Below are positions 54,957 through 64,000 of a stretch of 64,000 nucleotides of DNA, piece after piece. This stretch comes from Planococcus shenhongbingii. Its GTDB lineage: Bacteria > Bacillota > Bacilli > Bacillales_A > Planococcaceae. The stretch lies in assembly GCF_030413635.1 (NCBI RefSeq), contig NZ_CP129235.1:62001-126000 (forward strand), given 5' to 3'. The notes under the pieces are model-generated. The model was not told the origin of the DNA, ran no database searches, and saw only the letters and a program-made list of their open reading frames with translations. Within the stretch, counting starts at the first letter, position 1; every line of letters starts with the position of its first letter. A program made the translations under genes and the position numbers.

Positions 54957-57900
54957 TTGGTAGGTCAACTAGTTCAGTACGGGCAACATCGTCAACGTAG
55001 AAGTTTTTCGAGAATTAAAGAAGTGCTCGATCTTCCAAACCTGATTGAAATCCAATCAGCGTCTTATGAGTGGTTCCTCGAAGAAGGATTGCGCGAAATG
55101 TTCCGAGATATCTCGCCGATTGAAGATTTCACTGGAAATCTATCGCTTGAGTTTGTTGATTACAGTCTCGCAGAACCAAAGTATCCAGTCTCTGAATCGA
55201 AAGAACGGGATGTTACTTACGCAGCTCCGCTTCGTGTAAAAGTGCGTCTTCACAACAAAGAAACAGACGAAGTGAAGGAACAGGATGTCTTTATGGGTGA
55301 CTTCCCATTAATGACTGAAACCGGAACTTTTGTGATCAATGGCGCTGAACGCGTTATCGTTTCTCAATTAGTACGTTCGCCAAGTGTTTACTTCCACGAC
55401 AAAACCGACAAAAATGGTAAAAAAGGCTTTGGAGCTACGGTTATTCCAAACCGTGGTGCTTGGCTTGAATATGAAACAGATGCAAAAGATGTGGTGTATG
55501 TCCGAATCGACCGCACACGTAAATTGCCAGTAACTGTTCTTTTAAGAGCGCTTGGCTTCGGATCCGACCAGGAAATCATTGATTTGCTTGGAGATAACGA
55601 ATACCTGCAAAACACGCTTGAAAAAGATAATACAGAGAGCACAGAAAAAGCGTTGCTTGAAATTTATGAGCGCTTGCGCCCCGGTGAACCACCGACAGTT
55701 GAAAGTGCTAAGAGTCTCTTGTACTCACGGTTCTTCGACCCGAAACGCTATGATTTAGCAAATGTGGGCCGCTATAAAATGAACAAAAAACTCCACATTA
55801 AAAATCGTCTCTTTAATCAAACAATCGCTGAAACATTAGTTGATCCAGAAACTGGTGAAATTTTGGTTGAAGCAGGAACGGTTATTGATCGTCGGGTATT
55901 GGATCGTTTGATTCCATATTTGGAAAGTGGAGTGAATTTCCACACCGTTTCTCAAACAGGTGGCGTTCTTGAAGATGACGTTACATTGCAGTCAGTTAAA
56001 ATTTACGCTCCGAACGATGAAAATCAAAAAGAAATCAATGTAATTAGCAATGCTTACGTGGAAGACAAAATCAAACACGTAACGCCTGCTGATATCATTT
56101 CGTCTATTAGTTACTTCTTTAACCTGCTTTACGGAGTGGGAAACACAGATGATATCGACCACTTGGGTAACCGTCGTTTACGTTCAGTAGGGGAGTTGCT
56201 GCAAAATCAATTCCGTATCGGTTTGTCCCGTATGGAACGCGTGGTTCGTGAGCGTATGTCAATTAATGATACGCAAGCTATCGTACCTCAGCAATTGATC
56301 AATATCCGTCCAGTTATTGCATCAATTAAAGAGTTCTTTGGTAGTTCTCAGCTTTCCCAGTTTATGGATCAAACAAACCCTCTCGGTGAATTGACGCATA
56401 AACGCCGTCTATCAGCTTTAGGGCCTGGGGGTCTGACGCGTGAACGTGCTGGTTTTGAAGTGCGTGACGTTCACTACTCGCATTATGGCCGTATGTGTCC
56501 GATTGAAACGCCTGAGGGTCCGAACATCGGATTGATTAATACGCTCTCCACTTTTGCGAAAGTGAATAAATTCGGATTTATTGAAACGCCTTATCGCCGT
56601 GTTGATCCGGAAACGGGAATTGTGACACCTCAAATCGACTATCTGACAGCCGACGAAGAAGATAATTATGTAGTAGCTCAAGCTAACTCTCGATTAACTG
56701 ATGACGGTTCTTTCGTAGAAGAAGAGATAGTGGCACGTTTCCGCGGAGAAAACACTTTAATTAAACGCGAACGTATTGACTACATGGATGTTTCTCCGAA
56801 ACAAGTAGTTTCAGTAGCGACAGCTTGTATTCCGTTCCTTGAAAACGATGACTCCAACCGAGCGTTGATGGGAGCAAACATGCAGCGTCAAGCAGTTCCA
56901 TTGTTAAATCCTGAAGCACCTTTCGTTGGGACAGGAATGGAACATTTGGCGGCACGAGATTCAGGGGCAGCAGTAATCGCTAAACATGATGGTATTGTTG
57001 AGTCTGTAGAAGCAAGAGAGATTAAAGTTCGCCACATTGAAGAAGTAGATGGCCGAGAAGTAAAAGGCGATGTTACATCTTACAAATTGCAGAAGTTCGT
57101 TCGCTCAAACCAAGGAACAAGCTATAACCAACGTCCAATTGTTAAAGTGGGAGACCGCGTATCAGCTCGTGATATCTTAGCGGATGGTCCTTCAATGGAG
57201 CGTGGGGAAATGGCGCTTGGACGCAACGTATTAGTGGCATTCATGACATGGGACGGCTTCAACTATGAAGATGCAATCATCATGAGTGAACGTCTGGTAA
57301 AAGACGATGTTTACACATCCGTCCATATCGAAGAATATGAATCAGACTCACGTGATACAAAGCTCGGACCGGAAGAAATCACACGCGACATTCCGAATGT
57401 CGGAGAAGATGCTCTTCGCAACCTCGACGACCGTGGAATCATCCGTGTCGGCGCAGAAGTAAAAGATGGAGATATTTTGGTAGGAAAAGTTACGCCTAAA
57501 GGGGTTACTGAACTTACAGCTGAAGAACGTCTTTTGCATGCGATTTTCGGTGAAAAAGCGCGTGAAGTCCGCGATACGTCATTAAGAGTGCCTCATGGCG
57601 CTGGCGGAATCGTGCTTGATGTGAAAATTTTCAACCGTGAAGATGGTGATGAGTTGCCACCTGGTGTAAACCAATTGGTGCGTGCTTATATCGTTCAAAA
57701 ACGCAAAATCCAAGTCGGAGATAAAATGGCTGGACGTCACGGAAACAAAGGTGTAATATCCCGCATCCTTCCAGAAGAAGATATGCCGTTTATGCCGGAT
57801 GGAACTCCTGTTGACGTAATGCTTAACCCGCTTGGTGTACCATCACGGATGAACATTGGACAAGTACTTGAGCTTCACTTAGGTATGGCTTCCCGTTCAC

Positions 57901-58511
57901 TTGGAATTCATATGGCATCTTCAGTATTTGACGGTGCCAATGAAGAAGATGTGTGGGAAACAATGGAAGAAGCTGGCATGCCTCGCGACGGAAAAACTAT
58001 TCTTTATGATGGTCGTTCAGGGGAAGCATTTGATAACCGTGTGTCTGTAGGAATCATGTACATGATCAAACTTGCGCACATGGTCGATGATAAATTGCAT
58101 GCTCGTTCTACGGGTCCTTATTCACTAGTTACGCAGCAGCCACTTGGTGGTAAAGCGCAATTTGGTGGACAGCGTTTTGGAGAGATGGAAGTTTGGGCGC
58201 TTGAAGCATATGGTGCAGCTCATACCCTTCAGGAAATCTTAACGGTGAAATCGGATGATGTAGTTGGACGTGTCAAAACTTATGAAGCAATTGTTAAAGG
58301 TGAGAGTGTTCCAGAACCAAGCGTTCCGGAGTCGTTCAAAGTTTTAATCAAAGAACTTCAAAGTTTAGGTATGGATGTTAAGATGCTGACAATTGACGAT
58401 GAAGAAATTGAATTGCGTGATTTGGACGAAGAAGAAGACCTTCAGCCTGCTGATTCATTAAATATCTTGCCAATTGCAGATACAGAAGCACCTGTTGGAA
58501 CAGTTGATTGA
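54957..58511 (+). CDS. rpoB: RNA polymerase beta subunit
   Basis: 1,184 residues. All conserved blocks are present: [18 protein letters not shown] at the N-terminus, [20 protein letters not shown], and the rifampicin cluster [20 protein letters not shown] followed by [17 protein letters not shown], with wild-type (sensitive) residues Q, D, H, R and S at the usual positions. Further on: [40 protein letters not shown] and [20 protein letters not shown]. The frame is open from GTG 54948, but GAGGGGTG (54943-54950) is spaced for TTG 54957, giving MVGQLVQYG, which matches the family N-terminus. Confidence 0.97.
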   Translation: MVGQLVQYGQHRQRRSFSRIKEVLDLPNLIEIQSASYEWFLEEGLREMFRDISPIEDFTGNLSLEFVDYSLAEPKYPVSESKERDVTYAAPLRVKVRLHNKETDEVKEQDVFMGDFPLMTETGTFVINGAERVIVSQLVRSPSVYFHDKTDKNGKKGFGATVIPNRGAWLEYETDAKDVVYVRIDRTRKLPVTVLLRALGFGSDQEIIDLLGDNEYLQNTLEKDNTESTEKALLEIYERLRPGEPPTVESAKSLLYSRFFDPKRYDLANVGRYKMNKKLHIKNRLFNQTIAETLVDPETGEILVEAGTVIDRRVLDRLIPYLESGVNFHTVSQTGGVLEDDVTLQSVKIYAPNDENQKEINVISNAYVEDKIKHVTPADIISSISYFFNLLYGVGNTDDIDHLGNRRLRSVGELLQNQFRIGLSRMERVVRERMSINDTQAIVPQQLINIRPVIASIKEFFGSSQLSQFMDQTNPLGELTHKRRLSALGPGGLTRERAGFEVRDVHYSHYGRMCPIETPEGPNIGLINTLSTFAKVNKFGFIETPYRRVDPETGIVTPQIDYLTADEEDNYVVAQANSRLTDDGSFVEEEIVARFRGENTLIKRERIDYMDVSPKQVVSVATACIPFLENDDSNRALMGANMQRQAVPLLNPEAPFVGTGMEHLAARDSGAAVIAKHDGIVESVEAREIKVRHIEEVDGREVKGDVTSYKLQKFVRSNQGTSYNQRPIVKVGDRVSARDILADGPSMERGEMALGRNVLVAFMTWDGFNYEDAIIMSERLVKDDVYTSVHIEEYESDSRDTKLGPEEITRDIPNVGEDALRNLDDRGIIRVGAEVKDGDILVGKVTPKGVTELTAEERLLHAIFGEKAREVRDTSLRVPHGAGGIVLDVKIFNREDGDELPPGVNQLVRAYIVQKRKIQVGDKMAGRHGNKGVISRILPEEDMPFMPDGTPVDVMLNPLGVPSRMNIGQVLELHLGMASRSLGIHMASSVFDGANEEDVWETMEEAGMPRDGKTILYDGRSGEAFDNRVSVGIMYMIKLAHMVDDKLHARSTGPYSLVTQQPLGGKAQFGGQRFGEMEVWALEAYGAAHTLQEILTVKSDDVVGRVKTYEAIVKGESVPEPSVPESFKVLIKELQSLGMDVKMLTIDDEEIELRDLDEEEDLQPADSLNILPIADTEAPVGTVD

Positions 58512-58618
58512 TAAAATTTGGAAGCGGACGGTCCAAGCCTACCGTCCGGCTTCCAATCACTTGGTCTTAAACGAGGACAAGCCGTACAGAAACTCGAGAC
58601 AAAAGGGAGGTAGGCTCC

Positions 58619-61600
58619 TTGATAGATGTTAACAATTTTGAGTATATGAAAATCGGATTAGCGTCACCCGATAAAATCCGCTCATGGTCTTATGGAGAAG
58701 TCAAAAAGCCAGAAACAATTAACTACCGTACATTAAAACCAGAAAAAGACGGTTTGTTCTGTGAACGTATTTTCGGTCCTACAAAAGACTGGGAATGCCA
58801 TTGCGGTAAATACAAACGTGTCCGTTATAAAGGTGTAGTCTGCGATCGTTGTGGCGTTGAAGTCACTCGTTCAAAAGTACGCCGTGAACGCATGGGCCAT
58901 ATTGAACTTGCAGCTCCTGTATCACATATTTGGTATTTCAAAGGAATTCCGAGCCGCATGGGCCTTATATTAGATATGTCCCCGCGCTCGTTGGAAGAAG
59001 TTATTTATTTTGCTTCTTATGTAGTAATCGATCCTGCTGACACACCGCTTGAAAAGAAACAGCTTCTTTCTGAGAAAGAATACCGCGCTTATCGCGATAA
59101 GTTCGGTAAAAAATTCCAAGCAGCAATGGGTGCTGAAGCAATCAAGCGACTTCTACAGGAAATTGACCTTGAACGCGAAACAGATTCGTTAAAAGAAGAG
59201 TTGAAAACTGCTCAAGGCCAACGCCGTACTCGTGCAATCAAACGCCTTGAAGTAGTGGAATCATTCCGCAACTCTGGAAATAATCCGGATTGGATGATTC
59301 TGGACGTTTTGCCGGTAATTCCACCGGAACTTCGCCCAATGGTTCAATTAGATGGCGGACGTTTTGCAACTTCTGACTTGAATGATTTGTATCGCCGGGT
59401 AATCAACCGGAACAACCGCCTTAAACGATTATTGGATCTTGGTGCACCAAGCATCATTGTTCAAAACGAAAAACGTATGCTTCAAGAAGCTGTAGATGCA
59501 TTGATCGACAATGGTCGCCGCGGCCGTCCTGTTACTGGACCGGGTAACCGTCCGTTAAAATCTCTTTCTCATATGTTGAAAGGGAAACAAGGGCGTTTCC
59601 GTCAAAACCTTCTTGGTAAACGTGTTGACTATTCTGGCCGTTCCGTTATCGTTGTTGGACCGAACTTGAAGATGTATCAGTGCGGATTACCGAAAGGAAT
59701 GGCAATTGAGCTATTCAAGCCTTTTGTAATGAAAGAACTTGTTGAGCGAGGTCTTGCGCATAATATTAAGAGCGCGAAACGTAAAATTGAGCGTTTGCAT
59801 TCAGAGGTTTGGGATGTACTTGAAGACGTAATTAAGGAGCATCCGGTTCTATTGAACCGTGCCCCGACTCTTCACAGACTTGGTATTCAAGCATTTGAAC
59901 CAACACTTGTCGAAGGTAAAGCAATCCGTCTACATCCGTTAGTATGTACTGCATACAACGCCGATTTCGACGGTGACCAAATGGCTGTTCACGTACCGCT
60001 TTCTTCTGAAGCACAAGCTGAAGCTCGACTTCTTATGCTTGCTGCTCAGAATATCTTGAACCCGAAAGACGGGAAACCCGTTGTAACTCCATCTCAGGAT
60101 ATGGTTCTAGGAAACTATTACCTGACTCTTGAGCGTAAAGGTGCTACAGGTGAAGGTGCAACATTCTCTGGGCCTGAAGAAGCGTTTGTCGCTTATCAGA
60201 CAGGACATGTTCACTTGCACACAAGAATTGCAATTCTTGCTGGTTCTTTAAAGAATCCGACGTTTACAGAAGAAGAAAACAAAATGCTTTTATTGACATC
60301 TGTCGGTAAAATTATTTTCAATGAAATTCTGCCGGAATCTTTCCCGTATATTAACGAACCAACCGATTATAATTTGCAGGTGGAAACGCCAGCTAAATAT
60401 TTCGTGCCAACTACAACAGATATCCGTACTCATATTGCGGAAGCTGAGCTGGTAACGCCATTCAAGAAAAAAATTCTTGGAGAAATCATCGCTGAAGTAT
60501 TCAAACGTTTCCATATTACTGAAACCTCAAGAATGCTTGACCGTATGAAGACCCTTGGATTCAAATACTCAACACAAGCTGGTATTACAGTTGGAGTTGC
60601 AGATATTGTCGTACTTCCTGATAAAAATGAAATCCTTGTTGAAGCGCAAGCAAACGTAGATAAAGTTATGAAACAGTTCCGACGTGGATTGATTACTGAG
60701 GAAGAACGTTATGCACGCGTCATCTCACATTGGAGCAACGCAAAAGATATCATTCAGGAAAAACTGATGGCTTCTCTTGATAAATTGAACCCAATTTACA
60801 TGATGAGTGATTCCGGAGCCCGAGGTAACGCATCCAACTTTACTCAGCTTGCTGGTATGCGCGGACTTATGGCCAACCCGGCTGGACGCATTATCGAACT
60901 TCCGATTAAATCTTCATTCCGTGAGGGTCTGACGGTACTCGAATACTTCATCTCTACTCACGGTGCACGTAAAGGTCTGGCCGATACTGCATTGAAAACT
61001 GCCGATTCAGGTTACTTGACGCGCCGTTTGGTTGACGTGGCACAAGATGCTATCGTCCGAGAAAACGATTGTGGAACAGATCGAGGGCTGCTTGTTGGGG
61101 CATTGATGGAAGGTACGGAAGTAATCGAGGAGCTGGACGAGCGTATTGTAGGCCGCCATGCGAAGAAAACAATCCGCCATCCTGAAACAAAAGAAGTAAT
61201 TGTAGCAAAAGACGAATTGATTACTCAGGACTTGACTCGCTTGATTATGGAGGCAGGAATCAAGGAAGTAACAATCCGTTCAGCGTTTACATGTAATACG
61301 AAACACGGCGTATGTAAGAAATGTTACGGCACTAACTTAGCGACTGGTGACGAAGTTGAAGTGGGCGAAGCAGTTGGAATCATTGCTGCTCAATCAATCG
61401 GTGAACCGGGAACTCAGCTTACAATGCGTACTTTCCATACAGGTGGGGTTGCGGGAGACGATATTACACAAGGTCTTCCACGTATCCAGGAAATTTTTGA
61501 ATCGCGGAATCCAAAAGGTCAAGCAGTAATTTCTGAAATTAACGGTACCGTTACCGAAGTAGATGAAATTCGCGAAGGCCAAAAAGAGATCACAATTCAA

Positions 61601-62224
61601 GGGGATGTCGAAACACGTAAGTACTTGGCGCCATATAATGCCCGCCTGAAAGTCCAAGTGGATGATGTTATCCGCCGAGGTGAAGTATTAACTGATGGTT
61701 CGATTGATCCGAAACAATTGCTTCAAGTAAAAGATGTTCAATCTGTTCAACTGTATTTACTGAAAGAAGTTCAAAAAGTATACCGTATGCAGGGGGTTGA
61801 AATCGGCGATAAGCACGTAGAAGTTATGGTTCGTCAAATGTTCCGTAAAGTCCGTGTTATTGAAGCCGGCGATACCGACTTGTTGCCAGGTTCGCTTTTG
61901 GATATTCACCAGTTCTCAGAAGCGAATAAAAAGGCAGTTTTAGAAGGCAATTTGCCAGCAACGAGCCGCCCAGTTATTCTTGGTATTACCAAAGCTTCTC
62001 TTGAAACAGAATCATTCCTATCAGCCGCATCATTCCAAGAAACGACACGCGTCCTCACAGATGCAGCGATTAAAGGGAAACGTGATGAGTTGTTAGGTCT
62101 TAAAGAGAACGTCATCATCGGCAAACTTATTCCAGCTGGAACAGGAATGCAGCGTTATCGCCAAATTAAAATTGCGCGAAGTGAAAAAGAAGCACAACAA
62201 GAAATCGTCGGCACAGAGTCATAA
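58619..62224 (+). CDS. rpoC: RNA polymerase beta' subunit
   Basis: 1,201 residues. N-terminal zinc ribbon [19 protein letters not shown] (about 60-78), the clamp and lid region, the catalytic Mg-binding loop NADFDGDQ (about 449-456), trigger loop region [23 protein letters not shown] in part, the second zinc site with [19 protein letters not shown], and the [25 protein letters not shown] block in part. The start is TTG 58619 with GGGAGG eight bases upstream; the N-terminus [20 protein letters not shown] matches the family. 107 bases separate it from rpoB, with no terminator I can see. Confidence 0.97.
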   Translation: MIDVNNFEYMKIGLASPDKIRSWSYGEVKKPETINYRTLKPEKDGLFCERIFGPTKDWECHCGKYKRVRYKGVVCDRCGVEVTRSKVRRERMGHIELAAPVSHIWYFKGIPSRMGLILDMSPRSLEEVIYFASYVVIDPADTPLEKKQLLSEKEYRAYRDKFGKKFQAAMGAEAIKRLLQEIDLERETDSLKEELKTAQGQRRTRAIKRLEVVESFRNSGNNPDWMILDVLPVIPPELRPMVQLDGGRFATSDLNDLYRRVINRNNRLKRLLDLGAPSIIVQNEKRMLQEAVDALIDNGRRGRPVTGPGNRPLKSLSHMLKGKQGRFRQNLLGKRVDYSGRSVIVVGPNLKMYQCGLPKGMAIELFKPFVMKELVERGLAHNIKSAKRKIERLHSEVWDVLEDVIKEHPVLLNRAPTLHRLGIQAFEPTLVEGKAIRLHPLVCTAYNADFDGDQMAVHVPLSSEAQAEARLLMLAAQNILNPKDGKPVVTPSQDMVLGNYYLTLERKGATGEGATFSGPEEAFVAYQTGHVHLHTRIAILAGSLKNPTFTEEENKMLLLTSVGKIIFNEILPESFPYINEPTDYNLQVETPAKYFVPTTTDIRTHIAEAELVTPFKKKILGEIIAEVFKRFHITETSRMLDRMKTLGFKYSTQAGITVGVADIVVLPDKNEILVEAQANVDKVMKQFRRGLITEEERYARVISHWSNAKDIIQEKLMASLDKLNPIYMMSDSGARGNASNFTQLAGMRGLMANPAGRIIELPIKSSFREGLTVLEYFISTHGARKGLADTALKTADSGYLTRRLVDVAQDAIVRENDCGTDRGLLVGALMEGTEVIEELDERIVGRHAKKTIRHPETKEVIVAKDELITQDLTRLIMEAGIKEVTIRSAFTCNTKHGVCKKCYGTNLATGDEVEVGEAVGIIAAQSIGEPGTQLTMRTFHTGGVAGDDITQGLPRIQEIFESRNPKGQAVISEINGTVTEVDEIREGQKEITIQGDVETRKYLAPYNARLKVQVDDVIRRGEVLTDGSIDPKQLLQVKDVQSVQLYLLKEVQKVYRMQGVEIGDKHVEVMVRQMFRKVRVIEAGDTDLLPGSLLDIHQFSEANKKAVLEGNLPATSRPVILGITKASLETESFLSAASFQETTRVLTDAAIKGKRDELLGLKENVIIGKLIPAGTGMQRYRQIKIARSEKEAQQEIVGTES

Positions 62225-62235
62225 ACTAATCTTTT

Positions 62236-62271
62236 CCGGGGAGCCTTTTCCAAACTCCCCGGGATTTTTTA
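62236..62271 (+). terminator. rpoC terminator
   Basis: Stem CCGGGGAG / CTCCCCGG, 11-base loop, then GATTTTTT. Confidence 0.9.
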
Positions 62272-62280
62272 AGAATATTG

Positions 62281-62309
62281 TTGACATCAAATTCATACAA
62301 TGATAATAT
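62281..62309 (+). promoter_or_regulatory. rplGB (ybxF) promoter
   Basis: TTGACA (62281-62286), 17-base spacer ending TGA (extended -10), TAATAT (62304-62309). It begins ten bases after the rpoC terminator. Confidence 0.88.
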
Positions 62310-62356
62310 GTTGAGGGTTGATGGTTTAACCGTCTGACACTTTGGAGGATATGCAA

Positions 62357-62605
62357 ATGTCTTATGAAAAAGTAAAGCAGGCAAGTAAAACAATCATAGG
62401 TACAAAGCAAACAGTAAAAGCTTTAAAAAGCGGTATTGTCCAAGAGGTAATAGTGGCAAAGGACGCGGACGATCGAATGACCGAACAGATTATTCAACTA
62501 GCTAGAGAAAAAGGTATTCCGGTCGGATTTGCAGAATCACGCTTAAAGCTTGGCAAAGCATACGGCATTCATGTCGGAGCAGCTGCTGTAGCGATTACTG
62601 GATGA
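62357..62605 (+). CDS. rplGB: L7Ae-family ribosomal protein YbxF (RplGB)
   Basis: 82 residues, as in B. subtilis YbxF, a kink-turn-binding L7Ae/L30e-family protein. Seen: [24 protein letters not shown] in part (about 15-38) and a C-terminal [20 protein letters not shown] 62342 and ATG 62351 are in frame, but GGAGG (62344-62348) is best spaced for ATG 62357, which gives the family start MSYEKV. Confidence 0.94.
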   Translation: MSYEKVKQASKTIIGTKQTVKALKSGIVQEVIVAKDADDRMTEQIIQLAREKGIPVGFAESRLKLGKAYGIHVGAAAVAITG

Positions 62606-62704
62606 CAGTTTTTGTGTAGAAAACACAAAGACTTTGTTTTTACCCAAAAAATGATCCACCTGGATATGTGGAATTAGAACACCTTTTGAGAGGAGGAAAA
62701 ATCG

Positions 62705-63124
62705 ATGCCTACAATTAACCAATTAGTTAACAAGCCTCGTAAACCAAAAAGCACTAAATCAGACTCACCAGCGTTGAACAAAGGATATAACAGCTTCAAA
62801 AAGTCTCAGACTAATGTAAGCTCTCCACAGAAACGCGGAGTTTGTACACGTGTTGGTACAATGACACCAAAGAAACCTAACTCTGCCTTGCGTAAATACG
62901 CACGTGTACGGTTAACAAACCAAATTGAGGTTAATGCTTACATCCCAGGAGAAGGCCACAACCTTCAAGAGCACAGTGTAGTTCTTCTACGCGGTGGACG
63001 CGTAAAAGATTTACCGGGTGTGCGTTACCATATCGTACGTGGAGCACTTGATACTGCTGGAGTTAACGGCCGTATGCAAAGCCGTTCTTTATACGGAACA
63101 AAACGTCCAAAAGTAAAAAAATAA
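62705..63124 (+). CDS. rpsL: Ribosomal protein S12
   Basis: Decoding-centre protein of 30S. 139 residues. Seen: [20 protein letters not shown] (about 39-58) with the streptomycin-sensitive lysine ([11 protein letters not shown]), and [23 protein letters not shown] precedes ATG 62705. Two small hairpins (TTTGTGT/ACACAAA and TCCAC/GTGGA) lie in the 99-base gap upstream. Confidence 0.98.
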   Translation: MPTINQLVNKPRKPKSTKSDSPALNKGYNSFKKSQTNVSSPQKRGVCTRVGTMTPKKPNSALRKYARVRLTNQIEVNAYIPGEGHNLQEHSVVLLRGGRVKDLPGVRYHIVRGALDTAGVNGRMQSRSLYGTKRPKVKK

Positions 63125-63168
63125 TTATTTGAAATAACGAAGTAATTTCGTTGAAAGGAGGAACACAC

Positions 63169-63639
63169 ATGCCTCGTAAAGGTCCTGTATCGAAACGTGA
63201 CGTGTTGCCAGATCCGATTTATAATTCCAAATTGGTGACACGCTTAATTAATAAAATGATGGTTGACGGAAAAAGAGGTACTTCACAAAAAATTCTATAC
63301 GGAGCGTTCGAGTTAGTTAAAGAACGCAGCGGTAAAGATGCAATTGAAGTATACGAACAAGCGTTGACAAACGTAATGCCAGTTCTTGAAGTTCGCGCTC
63401 GCCGTGTTGGTGGAGCTAACTATCAAGTACCAGTTGAAGTTCGCCCTGAACGCCGTACAACTCTTGGTCTTCGCTATCTTGTAAACTATTCACGCCTGCG
63501 TGGAGAAAAAACAATGGAAGAGCGTTTGGCTAACGAAATTCTTGATGCTGCAAACAACACTGGAGCTTCAGTTAAAAAACGTGAAGATATTCACAAAATG
63601 GCAGAAGCGAACAAAGCGTTTGCTCATTACCGCTGGTAA
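63169..63639 (+). CDS. rpsG: Ribosomal protein S7
   Basis: 30S head protein that nucleates assembly. 156 residues, the standard length. Seen: [20 protein letters not shown] at the start, [13 protein letters not shown] and [20 protein letters not shown] in part. AAAGGAGG serves ATG 63169; ATG 63151 in frame is upstream of that site. Confidence 0.98.
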   Translation: MPRKGPVSKRDVLPDPIYNSKLVTRLINKMMVDGKRGTSQKILYGAFELVKERSGKDAIEVYEQALTNVMPVLEVRARRVGGANYQVPVEVRPERRTTLGLRYLVNYSRLRGEKTMEERLANEILDAANNTGASVKKREDIHKMAEANKAFAHYRW

Positions 63640-63689
63640 TTCCTTCAAGATGTTAAAATCTTAATCCGAAACGGAAGGAGAAAAACAAC

Positions 63690-64000
63690 ATGACGAGAGA
63701 GTTCTCCTTAGACAAAACACGTAATATCGGAATCATGGCACACATCGATGCCGGTAAAACGACTACTACGGAGCGTATTTTATATTACACAGGCCGTATT
63801 CACAAAATCGGCGAAACGCATGAAGGTGCTTCTCAAATGGACTGGATGGAGCAAGAGCAGGAGCGTGGAATCACGATTACTTCTGCTGCTACAACAGCTT
63901 CTTGGAAAGGACACCGCGTCAATATCATCGATACTCCTGGACACGTAGACTTCACTGTTGAAGTTGAACGTTCATTGCGGGTACTTGATGGTGCTGTTAC
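63690..64000 (+). CDS. fusA: Elongation factor G (5' part only)
   Basis: Translocation GTPase. Only the first ~103 residues are in the window, which ends inside the gene. Seen: P loop AHIDAGKTT (about 17-25), switch I with [17 protein letters not shown] (about 48-64, part) and G3 [17 protein letters not shown] (about 82-98). GGAAGGAG serves ATG 63690, 50 bases after rpsG. Confidence 0.98.
   Translation, partial: MTREFSLDKTRNIGIMAHIDAGKTTTTERILYYTGRIHKIGETHEGASQMDWMEQEQERGITITSAATTASWKGHRVNIIDTPGHVDFTVEVERSLRVLDGAV

Overview
The window is the conserved mfd-to-fusA segment of a low-to-mid-GC Gram-positive chromosome (Bacillales). Gene order, protein lengths, rRNA and tRNA content all follow the Bacillus subtilis order mfd ... 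ftsH ... lysS-rrn-trn-rrn-ctsR ... rpoBC ... rpsLG-fusA. Several sporulation genes that normally sit in this order are missing (spoVT, yabP, yabQ, spoIIE, yabS/yabT), and so is disA. That pattern fits a non-spore-forming member of the Planococcaceae (Planococcus/Planomicrobium/Chryseomicrobium-like). The family is a fairly secure inference; the genus is not.

Layout. 1-5172: 3' part of mfd, then yabM (lipid-linked oligosaccharide flippase family), yabN (methylase-MazG fusion) and rqcP/yabO, ending in a bidirectional terminator. 5182-10425 (minus strand): an arginine-type carA-carB-argF operon with a promoter overlapped by an ARG-box-like sequence, placed where yabP-yabQ stand in B. subtilis. 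10547-23672: divIC, yabR, tRNA-Met (minus), tilS, hpt, ftsH, coaX, hslO, yacD-like foldase, cysK, folP-folB-folK, lysS. 23695-35143: two rRNA operons with a nine-tRNA array between them. The first operon has P1/P2 promoters; the second has no visible promoter of its own and carries tRNA-Ile and tRNA-Ala in its spacer. 35272-40259: an 81-residue small protein and the CtsR-controlled ctsR-mcsA-mcsB-clpC operon. 40279-49659: radA, yacL, ispD, ispF, gltX, then a cysteine T-box controlling cysE-cysS-mrnC-rlmB-yacP. 49664-64000: sigH, rpmG, secE, nusG, rplK, rplA, L10-leader-rplJ-rplL, a YbxB methyltransferase, rpoB, rpoC, rplGB (ybxF), rpsL, rpsG and the start of fusA.

Together this is mostly information-processing and housekeeping capacity: transcription (RNA polymerase, NusG, SigH, Mfd), translation (ribosomal proteins, rRNA, tRNA, TilS, LysS, GltX, CysS, RqcP), rRNA maturation (mini-RNase III, RlmB, YbxB), protein quality control (FtsH, ClpC/McsAB/CtsR, Hsp33, foldase), and cysteine, folate, arginine and isoprenoid synthesis.

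I found no phage, transposon, CRISPR or defence system and no convincing undescribed system. The points most worth a second look are the pattern of lost genes, the relocated arginine operon, paired (compensatory) differences between the two rRNA operons, a promoter-like sequence inside both 23S-5S spacers, the odd start region of nusG and a 66-codon orphan reading-frame remnant near tRNA-Met. All family assignments come from reading motifs and remembered family sequences; no database search was run.
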